Assembly: GCA_023630585.1 (NCBI GenBank)
Contig: CM042553.1
Span: forward strand, 19,705,020 to 19,769,019
Reading direction: 5' to 3'
DNA: 64,000 bases
Origin: Cranoglanis bouderius
Taxonomy: Eukaryota > Chordata > Actinopteri > Siluriformes > Cranoglanididae
The position numbers were made by a program, and so were the translations under genes. Shown one piece after another: positions 36,949 to 50,010 of this stretch. Numbering within the stretch: position 1 is the first letter of the stretch; each line of letters starts with the position of its first letter. The notes under the pieces were generated by a model that was given only the letters and a program-made list of their open reading frames with translations, did no database searches and was not told the DNA's origin.

Positions 36949-37058
36949 GGCTGCTGCGGTGAGCTACCTCTATCCTCTGTACAAATCAGCAGTCTGACTG
37001 GACAGAGCAAACCCCAAGTTTCCTGATCAGAAATTTTCACAAGAGAGGAAAGGACATA

Positions 37059-37613
37059 CAGTACTGTGCAAAAGTTTTAGGCGCATGCAAAGAAATGCTG
37101 TAGAGCAAAGATGCCTTCAAAATAATGAAATTAAATGTTTCTACATTTAAAAAAAAAAATACCGTAAAAAGGCAGTAAACAATAGTAGATGAAACAAAGT
37201 CAATATTTGGTGTGACAAAAATAAATAAATAAAAATAGTAGTCTCCGGTACAATTAGTGCAGATTTATAAGGAAATGAGCTGGTAAGTTTTATTGAGCAT
37301 CTTGCAGAACCAGACACAGTTCTTCTGGACACTTTGACTTTCGCACTCGCTTCTTATTTCTGCAGCGAAACCCAGCAGCCTTCATTGTGTTTACTGTCTG
37401 AAAAGTGTCTCTTACTGTAATACGCTGCTTTCTTTAATGACATACGAACATTTTTCTGTAACATTTCATTTTGTGCTAGAAAACTAATGTTCGGGAATCT
37501 AAAATGTTTTTTTTTGTACCGACTTGACAATGTAGACGTCATAAAATAACAAATCTAACAAAGTTTGTACTAAAAAAAAAAAAAAGGGTGCCTAAAACTT
37601 TTGCACAGTCCTG
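37059..37613. mobile_element. 555 bp Tc1/mariner-type MITE with terminal inverted repeats
   Basis: Left end CAGTACTGTGCAAAAGTTTT follows a TA at 37057-37058. The right end, inverted, reads CAGGACTGTGCAAAAGTTTT and is followed by TA at 37614-37615. The ends match for about 24 bases with one difference. The inside has no transposase, so it is non-autonomous. It lies about 110 bp upstream of the slc1a3 start codon, in 5' UTR intron or promoter DNA. Confidence 0.85.
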
Positions 37614-37615
37614 TA

Positions 37616-40600
37616 GCTTTTTACATTTGGACTGCCTCTGTATGAACGCATGTCTCAGCTCATCTGAACTTCACAAGATCTCTGAAAGTATAATGAGTCT
37701 ACGTGCAGTTCTTTTATTGAGGCCAGAAACAAAAAAACAAAACAAAGCGAGACTGCCGTGTCCAGAAAAAACAATGGCTTTTGACTTGCAGGTGTGCATC
37801 TGATTTCGTAATCAGAGGCGGAAAACAATCTGTGTGGACCACGATGTATATTCAATTATATGCAAATGAAGGATGAAGGTTTTCTTTCTCTAAGACCTGA
37901 ATTACCACTACAGAACTCAACTACTCAAGCATCTCCTTTTGAACGTGTAAGATGATATGCTATTTCCAAACCAGATTACAATCATTTGGCATAAGATCTC
38001 ATTGGGAAAAACGAAAGCACAGCCTGTGTAATGTTTGAACTTTTTGGCAAACTAAAATAAAAAATGCTGTCTATCATGTGCCTCAAGCACATTCAAACAC
38101 AGTAAATTGTTCCAGAATGACACAAATGTTCAGATTACAAAAGAGACTGACCATCACACTTACCCTTCTCAGCACACGTAATCTCCTCTCTGTAGTGATA
38201 ATCACTGATATATTATGCTGGAAAGTGGAAAGGTGATCCAAAGGTGCAAGAGGTCTGAAGACGGTCTTCAGTGGTGCAGTAGTGGAACTTGTCTGTCCCG
38301 ATTGAGAAGCAGTGTGTAGAGTGCTGGAGGTGATACCAGCTTCGGCAGCCGAGATGTTCCCACAACACCCGCAGCTCACAAGGGGAGGAGATTACAAAGG
38401 CAGACGGAGGGAGGGTGAAGAGGAGGGGGATGAACTTGGTCAACAGTAAAGTATTGGACTAGTGATGGCAATTACGCCTCTTTTTAGTGAGTCAAAGCTC
38501 ATCTCGACTCACAAATTTTTTTTTTCCTTCCACAGCTAGCCAATGTTGTTAGTCTTTGACTATTTATCACTTACATGCTTTTCTGCTCACCACGGTTGTA
38601 AAGAGTGGTTATTTGAGAAACCATAGATGTCCTGTCAGCTTGAACCAGTCTAGCCATTCTCCTCTGACCTCTCTCTTCAAACAGGCATTTCCATCAGAAC
38701 TGCTGCTCACTGGATGTTTTTTTCTTTTTCGCACCATTCTGGGCAAACTCTAAAGACTGCCATAAATGGAAATCTCAGCAATTTCTGAAATACTCAAACA
38801 AGAACATATGGCACCTCAACCATGCCACAGTCACTGAGATCACATTCTGATGTTTGATGTGGACATTAACTGAAGCTCTTGACCTGTATCTGCATGGTTT
38901 TATGCACGCCACCTAATTGGATGATAAATGCACACCTCTTGCACAACACAGAAACACAATAAATACATCTCTTGCTAAAACTGACTTTACATTATTATTT
39001 TGTGCCAAACAACTCAGACATTGATAAGAGTCACTGAATGAAATTCTGTCACGGCTGATCCGTTGCACACAACAGGATAGATGAAACATCTAGTTAACCG
39101 CACACTCAAGAAATGAATGTCCACCATCCACAAAAACTGTTTTGATATACCTTGAAATGAAAAAAGTGGTGGGATGAAGGTGAAAAGGAATGAGAGAGCT
39201 CGGCTCTGTAGCTTCTACTCATTAGCTAAATGTAATTTCTTCCAAGACACTTCAGGTTTTCCTTGCATCTTGACACAGAAGGAAAGGCTGAGAATCAAGA
39301 CCCAGAATCGAGCTTTTCTCAATATATTTGGGTCTTGCTTTGTATTGGGAGATGCCCCCTCCTTTCTTTATCCACCCTTTCCCTCTCCTCTCTCTGGGGC
39401 TTGGCCAGGCCAACCGTCTTGAAGTACTTTAGATAAAGATAGGAGCTTGGTGTAGTGGGAGAAAAGCAAGGCCACAAAATAACCTCTCCCACACAGTGAA
39501 TAAACGGTACTTTCATCATCAGTTGCCTGGAGACCTGGTGGAGTTGGACTGTATCCGGATTGTCAACCATCTCACCGTGCTTTTTCACTTATATTTATCT
39601 TTATATCATGTGGAATTCCCATGTTGGTTTTATATCTATGGTCAGGCTATTGCCATGAACACGACTGCCATTGGTGTATTTTGGGTTACGTACACAGGTG
39701 TTATACTATCTCTGGACTAGCCCCAAATAGCCCATGAGAATGTGCTTTTAATGTTTGTCTCATTCTTTTGTAGGAGCCTAATCAAAAATGGGATGTGGTA
39801 TTCACTCAGACTCCTGGAATGTCCCTGGTTTTGTGTCTCTGCTCTCAGAGTAATCATAAACAGTACCTGCCTTGCATCTGTAATGTGGATCCCACAACTC
39901 CACGCCTGCAGCCCCTCGCTCCTGCTCTCTCTGCTTCCATTCTGCTTCTTCTGCTCATCAGACAGAGGATGTCTGAGACAAAACTGGATTCTTTCTAGCT
40001 GTACAGTTAGAGGGAGATCATTTTTGTTAACCAAATGATGTCAATTTTGTTAACCAAAATGTTCTAATTTCATAAATCTTAAACATAACAATCAGCATGA
40101 GGACTTCATTGATAACAGCACACAACAGCAACCAACAAACATAGCTGAATAAAATCTTCTGTGACTATTGAAACACTCCTGCCTGGGCCACTTTAAACAT
40201 TTGGTTGTGTGCCTTTGAAGGGCCATTAACTATAAATTAACACGGGATACATCAGTAGTCTGCATTCTTAAAGCAGACCATAGGACATATTTGCCAAACA
40301 GAGTTGAGACAGAGTTTCTTACAAGCTAGCTAACGTTAGTCTGATGTCGTGTAAACCAGTAACGAGGTTTGCTAGCCCCATGCTGCCAGAGTGATGGCTA
40401 TCATATGATAGAGGAGACCAAGCTACAGGGCAATGCAACTGGCAATGCCAACATTTACGGCAGCAAATATTTCTATTTTTGCCTATATGCAAACATTCTA
40501 CATTTATTCTAATATTATATTAATGGTTTGTTATCACAGTTTTTTTGCCTCCCAGTGGCAGTGAGAGCATGAGGTTTCCCACGGGAGAGTGGGAAAAGAC

Positions 40601-43600
40601 TAACATGCCTTGATTCGTCCAAATGCTCACTCTCCGTTTGAGACACCAACGTTATCTGTATGTTAAACTGCACGTCACAGCGCATAGACCATCAGGCCTC
40701 GTGCTGCCCGCAAAGGTTGCACATGTTTGAAGCATATTCGAGCAGAATAATATGCAGGAAGGCAGCACAGATCACTTCCCCTCCTTTGATATGTTCATCA
40801 AATTATATCCGGCTAATATTTAATTGTGACAGACGTTAACTTGGAGCTGCCTGTCAGGTCCACTTGATTCAGGGGATTTTTGGTGCTAAAAGAGGCAACC
40901 CTGTGAGGTAAATGCCTCGGGTCTGACCGCATCAATAGCCAATCTCCCAGCAACTATTCAGCCTATTAGCCGTGATTCTGGACTTTCAGTATCTATTGAG
41001 CATGACCACAGGGATGCCGCTTTGTGTACAGGGAGTCTTTTCTTCCACAAAGCAAGGCAGCATGCACAATAAAGCATGACATTATCAGAAAGATTTTTAT
41101 TTATTTATTTATTTTTTAAAGAAAAGAAAGAAAGAAATAATCCAAGTGTGTGTATCACTTTCCTTTTAAGCAATGCTTATGACTTTAAGTGTTTACTTAA
41201 GGGGGATCAGCTAATATTTATGTCATATCATATTAGAACACACAGCATGCTTTTGCTTTCTCGCATGCATGCTCAAATTGTGTTTTAGTTTTCCAAGGCT
41301 TGTTAAAAAAAAAAGGGACATTGGTTACTATCTGACATGAATATGTGTTTCATTTCCTGTCCAATTAGCCCGAGCACGAATGAGGACAGAACCCAGGACG
41401 TCTCATTAGAGACAATATGGCTCCGATAATCACTGTGCTCTGTTTCACAGGACTCGTCATACTCAATAAGGTGACTAACCCATTAAAACAAAGCTGTAAG
41501 CTGCATTCAGGCTCACATACCTTCACATTACTGCGTTTGTGAGAAAAAGGTCTTGGCAAAAAAAAAAAAAGTGCTCCTTTGGGGGACGGAATATATTTAG
41601 GGAAGCCCCTTGAAATAGGCCAGCTGTGGAATCTATGAATGGAAACATTTTATTGTCTATTATGAAGCGTCAACATTTTATCTGGACCTCCAGTGAAACA
41701 ATGCAATCTGAAAACAGATACAGACACAAAAGCCCACTTAATCTCCTAGCATTCGTATTTAAAAAAAAAAGCTAAAAGAAAATTAGTTAACATAGTCACT
41801 ATTCTACTATTAGTTCCTATTCTAAATTAATTATATTTCATCAGCTTTTTTTTTTTTTTTACGATTTAAGGTACTTATTTTAATTTAAGGTATTTAAGAG
41901 TACGTTCTGGGTTATTAGGATGATTGGTATTATGTAATAATAAAACACTAAATAAAAACACTATAAAACACTTCGGGCCATGCTGTAATAGGAAAAATAA
42001 TCAGTTACAGGGAGGTGTGAAGGGACCTGAAAGATTATTCATTCGAGAGAATTGTCATGAAGTCAAATACAGACCCAGAATCCATGACCCACTTGAAATC
42101 CCTATGCACATGGATCATTTAGAGATCGCATCAAGTTCAACATTGTTGATAATTACTTGAAAGGTCAGAATTTGAAGAAATCTACCACACAAAAGTCTAT
42201 TTTGCTATGTACTTGCAGAAATAGTAACTTTCCCCCTTCACACAATTCTTATAATGTTATTTCTCTGTGAAGCTGGAATTAAGGAATTTGCTATGGATGT
42301 TAGGAAGTCTGTGGCCTTCTTTATGGCTACATGTGAACAAAATGACCTGAGCTATAAGATCATGGTATATTCAAAAGCAACTCCACCCAAATCCATTCAG
42401 TCAAGAAGAGAACTGACTCTTCAGGCAGGAGCAGTATTGTGTTTTGTGTGTTTTAAAAAAAAAAAAATCCTTCAAGGCCATTTAATGGGTCCAAAGAAGA
42501 CAGCCAGAACGACAAATGTTTCCGGTCTTCAGTCATCTACATATGAATAAGGAGATGAATGGGTAAAGATAGTGCACATGAGAGCATGAGGCCTCTTAAT
42601 CAGGCATGATGGTCATAGACATTGAACAGAACATAATCATGCTCTGATCTGGAGGTTTAAATTTCTTCAAATATAATGTGGACTGTTGATAAATTATTAT
42701 GAGAATTATTTGGGACCTAAACCCTGTACTAACATGATGTGAATAAAATTCATCACCAAAATAGACAACCATATTTTCAACCCGTTGTATCAATAGACTT
42801 GTCACATGAGGCTTCATTAAGTGAAAAATGACCACTGAATTTCAGATACATTTTTTAAATAATATTTTTAACATTCACTCATTCATTGAATATAAATAAA
42901 AATTGTAGTCTGACCTTCCTCTATCTATCATATGCATCTTTCTAGGCTTCAAAACAACTAGCTGCCTTTTTGAAGGGGCCAGATCAGGGGTTGCTTTCAC
43001 CAGAGGCATTTTAATCACTCTCTTCTCTTCATACCACCAAGTATGAAGCCTCCAGTCTTTCATGGGCCCTCTTTTTGTCCCAGCCCTCTAGACAAACTCA
43101 AAAGTTTAGCTTTGAATATGTTAGAACTGTTAACAATATGCAAAGTGGTCCTGCCAAGACCCAGGGAGACATGATTAAGGATTCAGATCAGGCTTTAGGC
43201 ATTGGCAGGACTACCCAGAATCTCCAGTTGTTCAGGCCAAATGGGTAATCCTCTTTGTTAAATGAGCAGACTTGACGATGAAATGTTTTCTTGTGAATCA
43301 ATCAATTGCTTGATATTGAAGCTACGTTGATCTTCAAAGCTGAATTGGATCATATGCCTAATGCAGAATGACTTGTGATACTTCGTTAGGCTACTCCAGA
43401 AAGGTATTTTAAGGTTTAAGGTATTGGTGCAAATTTCACATGATGGCTGAGGTGGTGATAAACTCAATTTTAAATGTTTTACCCCAAAGAATTCAGCAGG
43501 ATGGTTTTAAAAGAAAGACTTGTTACTTTAAGGAACTGAGATGTATAGAGCTAACAAACTGAGATGTATAGAGCTGTCCCACAGCACCCTAAGAACATGT

Positions 43601-44260
43601 CCCATCAAACTCACCGTCGCTGCTCACCAGTTCACTGCTTCTGGGCTTGCTCAAAAATGCGAACGAAGAAGATGACTCATTAAAAAAGTGGATCTTTAAA
43701 TGAAATATCTGAGTAATCTGGTGTTTTAATTGTCAAGTAGTCATCTGGGTTTCACTAAGAGCATGTAGTAAAAATGCAAATTGAAGGAAAAATGCAAAAC
43801 TATTAAAATATGTGAGATTGTTGAGATTGTTTGCCAGACTTAACATAGACCAGAAATCCCACTGATAAACATAGAGAAGAGTACCAAGAAACTTGATACA
43901 AAACAGCATACACAAGCTCTAGTTATTACCAGGCTTGACTGCTGCAGGTATACCTCCCCTAATACACACGCATCTTGCCAATCTCAGCATGATATGGGCA
44001 AATTCTATCAATGTCAATTAATCAAAGGAGGAAAGTTGGATAAAGGAAACTGGCTCCACGCCAGATTATCTTGAACCTCGGAGTGACTAGCATGTGCTTC
44101 ACTGAGGATTTAAAATGCTCTAATCACAACACCTTAAGATTGCTGCTTCATTACATTGGTCCCACAGGATATAATTTAGGGATTATTTCTTGCTTTTTTA
44201 ATCATAGTTTCTTTTTTTCTAAGTATTTAAGTTAAAATTGGTTACCTGTTGTCTTTTGTG
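37616..44260. other. Upstream of slc1a3, no coding exon seen
   Basis: AT-rich. It probably includes the slc1a3 promoter and any non-coding first exon, neither of which I could place. Contains a Tc1 relic (38556-38905). Open frames here, such as 42254-42550, lack recognisable domains. Confidence 0.4.
38556..38905 (-). pseudogene. Tc1-like transposase relic, N-terminal region
   Basis: On the minus strand the words 'gagaggtcagaggagaatgg', 'ctagactggttcaagctgac' and 'caaccgtggtgagcag' encode a degraded ERGQRRMARLVQADR-type segment of a Tc1 transposase. An opposite-strand copy of the same family is at 58436-58790. The frame is broken. Confidence 0.65.
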
Positions 44261-44269
44261 TTGCTTCCT

Positions 44270-44460
44270 GGTTTCCAGAACTCATACAATCTACAGTATC
44301 TGCTTTAGCCAGGTCAGGGTTCTGGATCCGGGAGTACTGGAAAGAAACTCATGCTGACACTAAGGAAGTGTCGACACAGACAACAAGTGGAGTTCAGGAT
44401 TGAACCCAAAACCCTGGAGCTGTAAGGCAGCAAGACTGTTCACTACACTAATGTTCTGTC
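44270..44460 (+). repeat. Fragment of the dispersed teleost repeat
   Basis: Words 'ggatccgggagtactgg', 'gtggagttcaggattgaacc' and 'aaccctggagctgtaaggca' parallel the 3' half of the CA-containing dispersed repeats elsewhere in the window, strongly diverged. Confidence 0.4.
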
Positions 44461-44939
44461 AGTTTTCTGAACTTATTTGTGTTATTGGAAGTAAATGTAA
44501 GTGAAATGTGGTGTTTTTGTAATCTTAAATTTACTGTATGGTTTCAATACCTCCCTGTATCCTTTACCTTGACTTCAACAGGACATAGAGAAGCAAAAGC
44601 TAGTATTAGACCAGCAATACTTTGGTGGTACAACATATCATTTTGGCCAGCTGAGAACTAGCACCCTTGGAGTGATTAACAATCTCCATCCCTGGAACCA
44701 GAACCAGCACCTTGTCATTGGGAACTCTCCCCATATAGACTAGTGACTAATTTTTTGAACATGTAAAGTCCAAATAGAACAAAAACTAAAAAAAAGAATA
44801 TTGTTATCCCCAAAAGACAAAATTATATATACAGATTGATTCCAGGTTCTTAATTTATCTAGAATCCTCAGCCTGGTTTATCAAGTGTAAGGTTACAGGA
44901 CTGATGGTGTCATAATCTGAAAAAAGATTAATAATAAAA

Positions 44940-45004
44940 AGGTTTTTTTCTCCCCTTTTTCGGCTGCTCCCGTTTGGGGTCGCCACAGCAGATTACCAGT
45001 CCAC

Positions 45005-45041
<37 letters not shown>

Positions 45042-45215
45042 CGGATGCCCTTCCTGATGCAACCCTCCCCATTTTCCAGGCTTGGGACCCACCCTGAGAG
45101 CACACTGACTCATGCAACCCTCCACTGGATGGGGTTGGTTCTCTAACCGGGAACTGAACCCGGGCCATGGCGATGATGGCACCGCATGCTAGCCACTAGT
45201 CCACCAAGGAACTTC
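44940..45215. repeat. Dispersed teleost repeat ('cggctgctcccgtttggggt' family)
   Basis: 'cggctgctcccgtttggggt' and 'cgccacagcagat' are followed by a 30-base poly-T, then 'acaccggatgcccttcctga' and 'gggaactgaacccgggcc'. This arrangement is familiar from many fish genomes. Class not determined. Confidence 0.6.
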
Positions 45216-45505
45216 TTCTCTGAGATAGTAATATTCCTTTAAGTAAATGTGTGTTTATGTCTATCAACAACTGCAGTGGTACACACAACTGTGGCCTACT
45301 CAAAATTTTACTTGCTATTGCTTGTTTTTGCTGCATGCAACTTTTTGTTGTATTACATAATTGCACATGCACACAATTATGATCCTCACCTATGTGGCAA
45401 AGGGTGTTTTTGTTATGTATGAATTTATTTCATTTAATTTGACTCTCGTTTGGTTTTTTCTTATTACAGGCTTACAAACATTAGACAGTAATACTGTTAT
45501 ATATA

Positions 45506-47014
45506 CAGGTGCATCTCAATAAATTAGAATGTCGAGGAAAAGTTCATTTATTTCAGTAATTCAACTCAAGTTGTGAAACTCATGTATTAAATAAATTCAA
45601 TGCACACAGACTGAAATAGTTTAAATCTTTGGTTCTTTTAATTGTGATGATTTTGGCTCACATTTAACAAAAACCCACCAATTCACTATCTCAACAAATT
45701 AGAATATGGTGACATGCCAATCAGCTAATCAACTCAAAACACCTGCAAAGGTTTCCTGAGCCTTCAAAATGGTCTCTCAGTTTGGTTCACTAGGTAAGCC
45801 ACAAACATTCATTGCCAAAGAAGCTGGCTGTTCACAGAGTGCTGTATCCAAGCATGTTAACAGAAAGTTGAGTGGAAGGAAAAAGCGTGGAAGAAAAAGA
45901 TGCACAACCAACCGAGAGAACCGCAGCCTTATGAGGATTGTCAAGCAAAATCGATTCAAGAATTTGAGTGAACTTCACAAGGAATGGACTGAGGCTGGGG
46001 TCAAGGCATCAAGAGCCACCACACACAGACGTGTCAAGGAATTTGGCTACAGTTGTCGTATTCCTCTTGTTAAGCCACTCCTGAACCACAGACAACGTCA
46101 GAGGAGTCTTACCTGGGCTAAGGAGAAGAAGAACTGGACTGTTGCCCAGTGGTCCAAAGTCCTCTTTTCAGATGAGAGTTAGTTTTGTATTTCATTTGGA
46201 AACCAAGGTCCTAGAGTCTGGAGGAAGGGTGGAGAAGCTCATAGCCCAAGTTGCTTGAAGTCCAGTGTTAAGTTTCCACAGTCTGTGATGATTTGGGGTG
46301 CAATGTCATCTGCTGGTGTTGGTCCATTGTGTTTTTTGAAAACCAAAGTCACTGCATCCATTTACCAAGAAATTTTGGAGCACTTCATGCTTCCTTCTGC
46401 TGACCAGCTTTTTGAAGATGCTGATTTCATTTTCCAGCAGGATTTGGCACCTGCCCACACTGCCAAAAGCACCAAAAGTTGGTTAAATGACCATGGTGTT
46501 GGTGTGCTTGACTGGCCAGCAAACTCACCACACCTGAACCCCATAGAGAATCTATGGGGTATTGTCAAGAGGAAAATGAGAAACAGGAGACCAAAAACTG
46601 CAGATGACCTGAAGGCCACTGTCAGAGAAACCTGGGCTTCCATACCACCTCAGCAGTGCCACAAACTGATCACCTCCATGCCGCACCGAATTGAGGCAGT
46701 AATTAAAGCAAAAGGAGCCCCTACCAAGTATTGAGTACATGTACAGTAAATGAACATACTTTCCAGAAGGCCAACAATTCACTAAAAATGTTTTTTTTAT
46801 TGGTCTTATGAAGTATTCTAATTTGTTGAGATAGTGAATTGGTGGGTTTTTGTTAAATGTGAGCCAAAATCATCACAATTAAAAGAACCAAAGACTTAAA
46901 CTACTTCAGTCTGTGTGCATTGAATTTATTTAATACACGAGTTTCACAACTTGAGTTGAATTACTGAAATAAATGAACTTTTCCACGACATTCTAATTTA
47001 TTGAGATGCACCTG
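45506..47014 (+). mobile_element. Nearly complete Tc1-like transposon with 201 bp TIRs
   Basis: Left TIR 45506-45706 starts CAGGTGCATCTCAATAAATT. Right TIR 46814-47014 is its inverse with few differences. The element is flanked by TA at 45504-45505 and 47015-47016, the usual Tc1/mariner target duplication. The close similarity of the two TIRs suggests a fairly recent insertion. It carries a transposase with one internal stop. Confidence 0.93.
45769..46734 (+). pseudogene. Tc1-like transposase with a single nonsense codon
   Basis: One frame of 321 codons from ATG 45769 to TGA 46732-46734, interrupted only by TAG at 46180-46182 right after the first catalytic region (LFSDES). The N-terminal half has the helix-turn-helix (SQSAVSKHVNRKLSGRKKRG). 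The C-terminal half has FIFQQDLAPAHTAKS (second Asp) and NSPHLNPIENLWGIVKRK (Glu), and ends KGAPTKY. No frameshift seen. Either a recently inactivated copy or one relying on readthrough; inactivation is more likely. Confidence 0.92.
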
Positions 47015-47045
<31 letters not shown>

Positions 47046-47192
47046 TGATGAAATGAATATTACATCTATTTTTAGTTGGATTCCTGCTAATTTGCAACAC
47101 TTTTTCTACACTTGGGTTGGACAGTCCCTATAGTCCATATTGTACTAAGCCACTAACAACCATTTAGACAGTCAGTCTAAATGTCAGTCAGT

Positions 47193-47241
47193 CTAACCCT
47201 AACCCTAACCCTTACTCTAAACCTAACCCTAACCCTAACTC
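47193..47241. repeat. Interstitial telomere-like (CCCTAA)n array
   Basis: About eight CCCTAA-type units (some as CTCTAA or CCCTTA) between the Tc1 element and the DIRS relic. Confidence 0.9.
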
Positions 47242-47249
47242 TATCTCTT

Positions 47250-49030
47250 GGAAGGTGAAGATGAGCAGTCACTACCTTGGCACTGACCGTCTCATGGAAG
47301 CTGTTTCTGACCCAGACATGCCCTGTGCTGACTGCGTGGTGATGCCAAAGTCAATATATTGTGTTCAGCTGACAGATCTGGATCCTGCTTCAGAGCAGCT
47401 TGCTGGTCATAAATACCCAGGCCCCACTGCAAACATCAGTCACATCAAGCAGCCTAGAAAGCAGTCTGAGTTACTCTCTAGACCAATAAACAACTTGGCA
47501 GCAGACAAGGCTCAGCTGAAATCAGTGAGTCAGGACCTGAGACTGTGTAACTCATTTGTCAACAGAGCCATCTTTATAGCACAGTGGTCAGTCATCCTTC
47601 TCACCCTCTCACCGCTTATCATATAAGCACAAGGATGCTATGTCTCCAGCTGCATCTAGGCGGTTCTTCCAGGCTGATACTGGCCTACCAGTTGAACAGC
47701 CACCTTCAACTATGCCAGTGTCTGCAGTGTTTCAGGAGGGATCTGGTTTTGCCCTGTCAGCTCTGATGCACCTATGGCAGGCTCAAAGCAAGCTGGACCC
47801 CAAATGCCACAGACTGAAACGTGTCTTGGAACCCAAACACTAGCTCATTGGCAGTCCGGTGCTTTCCTAACAGAATTTGTCCTGTTGGGAGCAGTTCCCC
47901 ATTAGAGAGAATTAAACATCATACCTCACAGGGAGAGGGGGCTGTGTGGTGTCAGAGAGGTCCTGGGGGTGTGTAACCCCCTGGTGTAAGGTAAGAACAC
48001 ATCAACTAGGTGGAATTGAGGGTGGTCCATCTGACCTTGGACCTTGATTTTTTTAGTTTTTTAATTTTTTTAATTTGCCGCTTCACCCTGGAAAATCAGT
48101 GAGCCCACTGGGACAGGATGGCCAACTGGCCTCACAATTGTTTTTTCTCTTCTTCCACTGATTCTTTCCACTCTTTAAAGGATTTAGCAACTAGGCGTAC
48201 TTTTGGCTTCATGATGGCCAGCAAGACTTCCCATTGCTTTTGGTTGTCAGAACACCCTGGCAGCTTCCTCCCTGAGCAGACCTGATCTCCCAGGAGGATA
48301 GATTTGGCACTCTGAGCCAGGTCACCCATATCTGTGGGTCTGGCCCCTTGGACCTTTCTCCAGGGATTGCTAAACAGCAGTATGTTCCCATCCACCTTAA
48401 TATGGCAGCCATCACAGCACACCACAGCACTGTGGATACCATCTCTCTAGAGTCCCATAGGCCTATTGATGCACTTCTAAAAGGGGCAAGGTACCTCCAT
48501 CTGCCACAGTTCGCTAGGAGTCCCGTGTGGGACCTTCCTCTGTTTCTGGAGTCCCTTAAAAATCCTTCTTATTAGCCTATGCATGAAGTTGACTTTTTAT
48601 ATTACTCTATTGACCATGCAGTCTTCATTGAGAGAGAACCTGTAGAACATTCCATGCTGTGCTTGGTATGTGCTTGTGGTCTTGTTGGACTGGAGAGCAG
48701 TCATCTGATCTACAGGCCAGCTGTTTATTTATTATGGGGGTAAAACACAGGGGTGCCCTTGACTTTAAAAAGGTTAGTCCGCTGGGTGGTGGGCATCATC
48801 ACCCTATAGCCTATAGACAAGTTGGGCATCCAGCCTTTACTGTGACATGCCACTCAATGAGTAGTGTGTCCTCTTCATGGGCCTGAAAGTCTGTGTTGCT
48901 GTTGCTGCATGAGTGTCACCATGCACTTTATACATGTTTTACTGAACAAACACCACTCCTCCACTCATGCGAGTGCAGCAGTCATCTCTGGGGATCTTTC
49001 AGGGCAGTCTTTAGGTGAGTTCTGTTCCTC
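47250..49030 (+). mobile_element. DIRS-type tyrosine-recombinase retroelement relic
   Basis: Open fragments on the plus strand: 47255-47626 (unidentified, possibly gag-like), 47640-47843, and 48370-48575, which reads LNMAAITAHHSTVDTISLES, ALLKGARYLHLPQFARSP and VWDLPLFLESLKNPSY. The last resembles the N-terminal part of DIRS tyrosine recombinases. Around 48770-48890 a degraded HSxxxxxSSWA-like segment (CHSMSSVSSSWA) resembles the recombinase C-terminus. Reverse transcriptase was not recognised. Stops and frame changes show it is dead. Limits are approximate. Confidence 0.55.
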
Positions 49031-49679
49031 ATGATGTAGATTTTATCCAGGTTTTACACACCCAATCAGTGGCCTGGGATAGGTGAAAGTAATGCTAGCT
49101 ATTGTTCAGCAGCTTTAATGACTTGTAACTGATCATATCCAAACAATATGGTGGGTTTTTCTCAAACCGGCTGCATATAGATCACTTTTTGCTAAAGTGT
49201 TACCTATTTAAGAACCACATGGTTATGCATATAAGTCTATTACAGGTTACAGGTTACTTCTTCAAATAATCTGTGTATATAGTGTGCAGCGCTCCTTAGT
49301 ATAGTACTGCTCACTGTGTTAGTGGTGTACTTGTGTCTCTTTATAGTTTTCCACTGAATTGACCAACTGCCTCACACTTAATAAATAAATGTAAATGCCA
49401 AATGAATAAGTGTAAATGTAATGAAGGAATTGCAGAACATTCTGATAGAACAAATTTTTCCAACGAATGTCTTTACAGCTGACTCCAAGTCCAACAAAGC
49501 AAAACTAGACTCTGGCTTGACTGTCTAGTTTGCACTGCCACCGTGTGGCAAAGATGGTGAACTGCAGCAGGAATCAGCAGTATGTACGTTAGATGTATTT
49601 AATAATGTTTAATACAAATGGGTTGATCTCAGAGTTAAATAAGTCTGTTGTCTCAGGATGAAATATCAATCATGTGATA

Positions 49680-49891
49680 TAGGGGCTACATTGTGGTGCA
49701 TCAGGTAGCACTACAGTTTCACAGCTCGAAGGTGCTGGGCGCAATCCCAAAGTCTGTTTTTGGCTTGTGTGGTGTTTTGCATGCTCTCTCTATGTACATA
49801 TGGGTGTCCTCCAGGTTCTCTGGTTCTTGGTTTTTCCACTGTCCAAAAACATGGATGGATTGGTGATTCTAAATAGCCGCCAGGTATGAAT

Positions 49892-49933
<42 letters not shown>

Positions 49934-50010
49934 GATGGACTTGTGTCCCATCTGGGGTGTGTCCCTGCCTTGCTCTAAGTGCTCCTGAGATAGGCCCAAC
50001 CCTGACAGTT
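49680..50010 (-). repeat. Dispersed CA-containing teleost repeat, inverted, diverged
   Basis: On the minus strand: a (CA)n run, then 'catccatgtttttggacagt' and 'ccagagaaccagagaacc'-like words. It matches the order in the copy at 9155-9480. (GT)n spans about 49896-49934. Confidence 0.5.

Noticed and set aside
47193..47241. True chromosome end
   Set aside because: The array is short, imperfect and flanked on both sides by ordinary sequence and genes.
48132..48425. 97-residue minus-strand open frame
   Set aside because: Lies opposite the DIRS-like relic; the plus-strand reading gives the recognisable recombinase-like segment.
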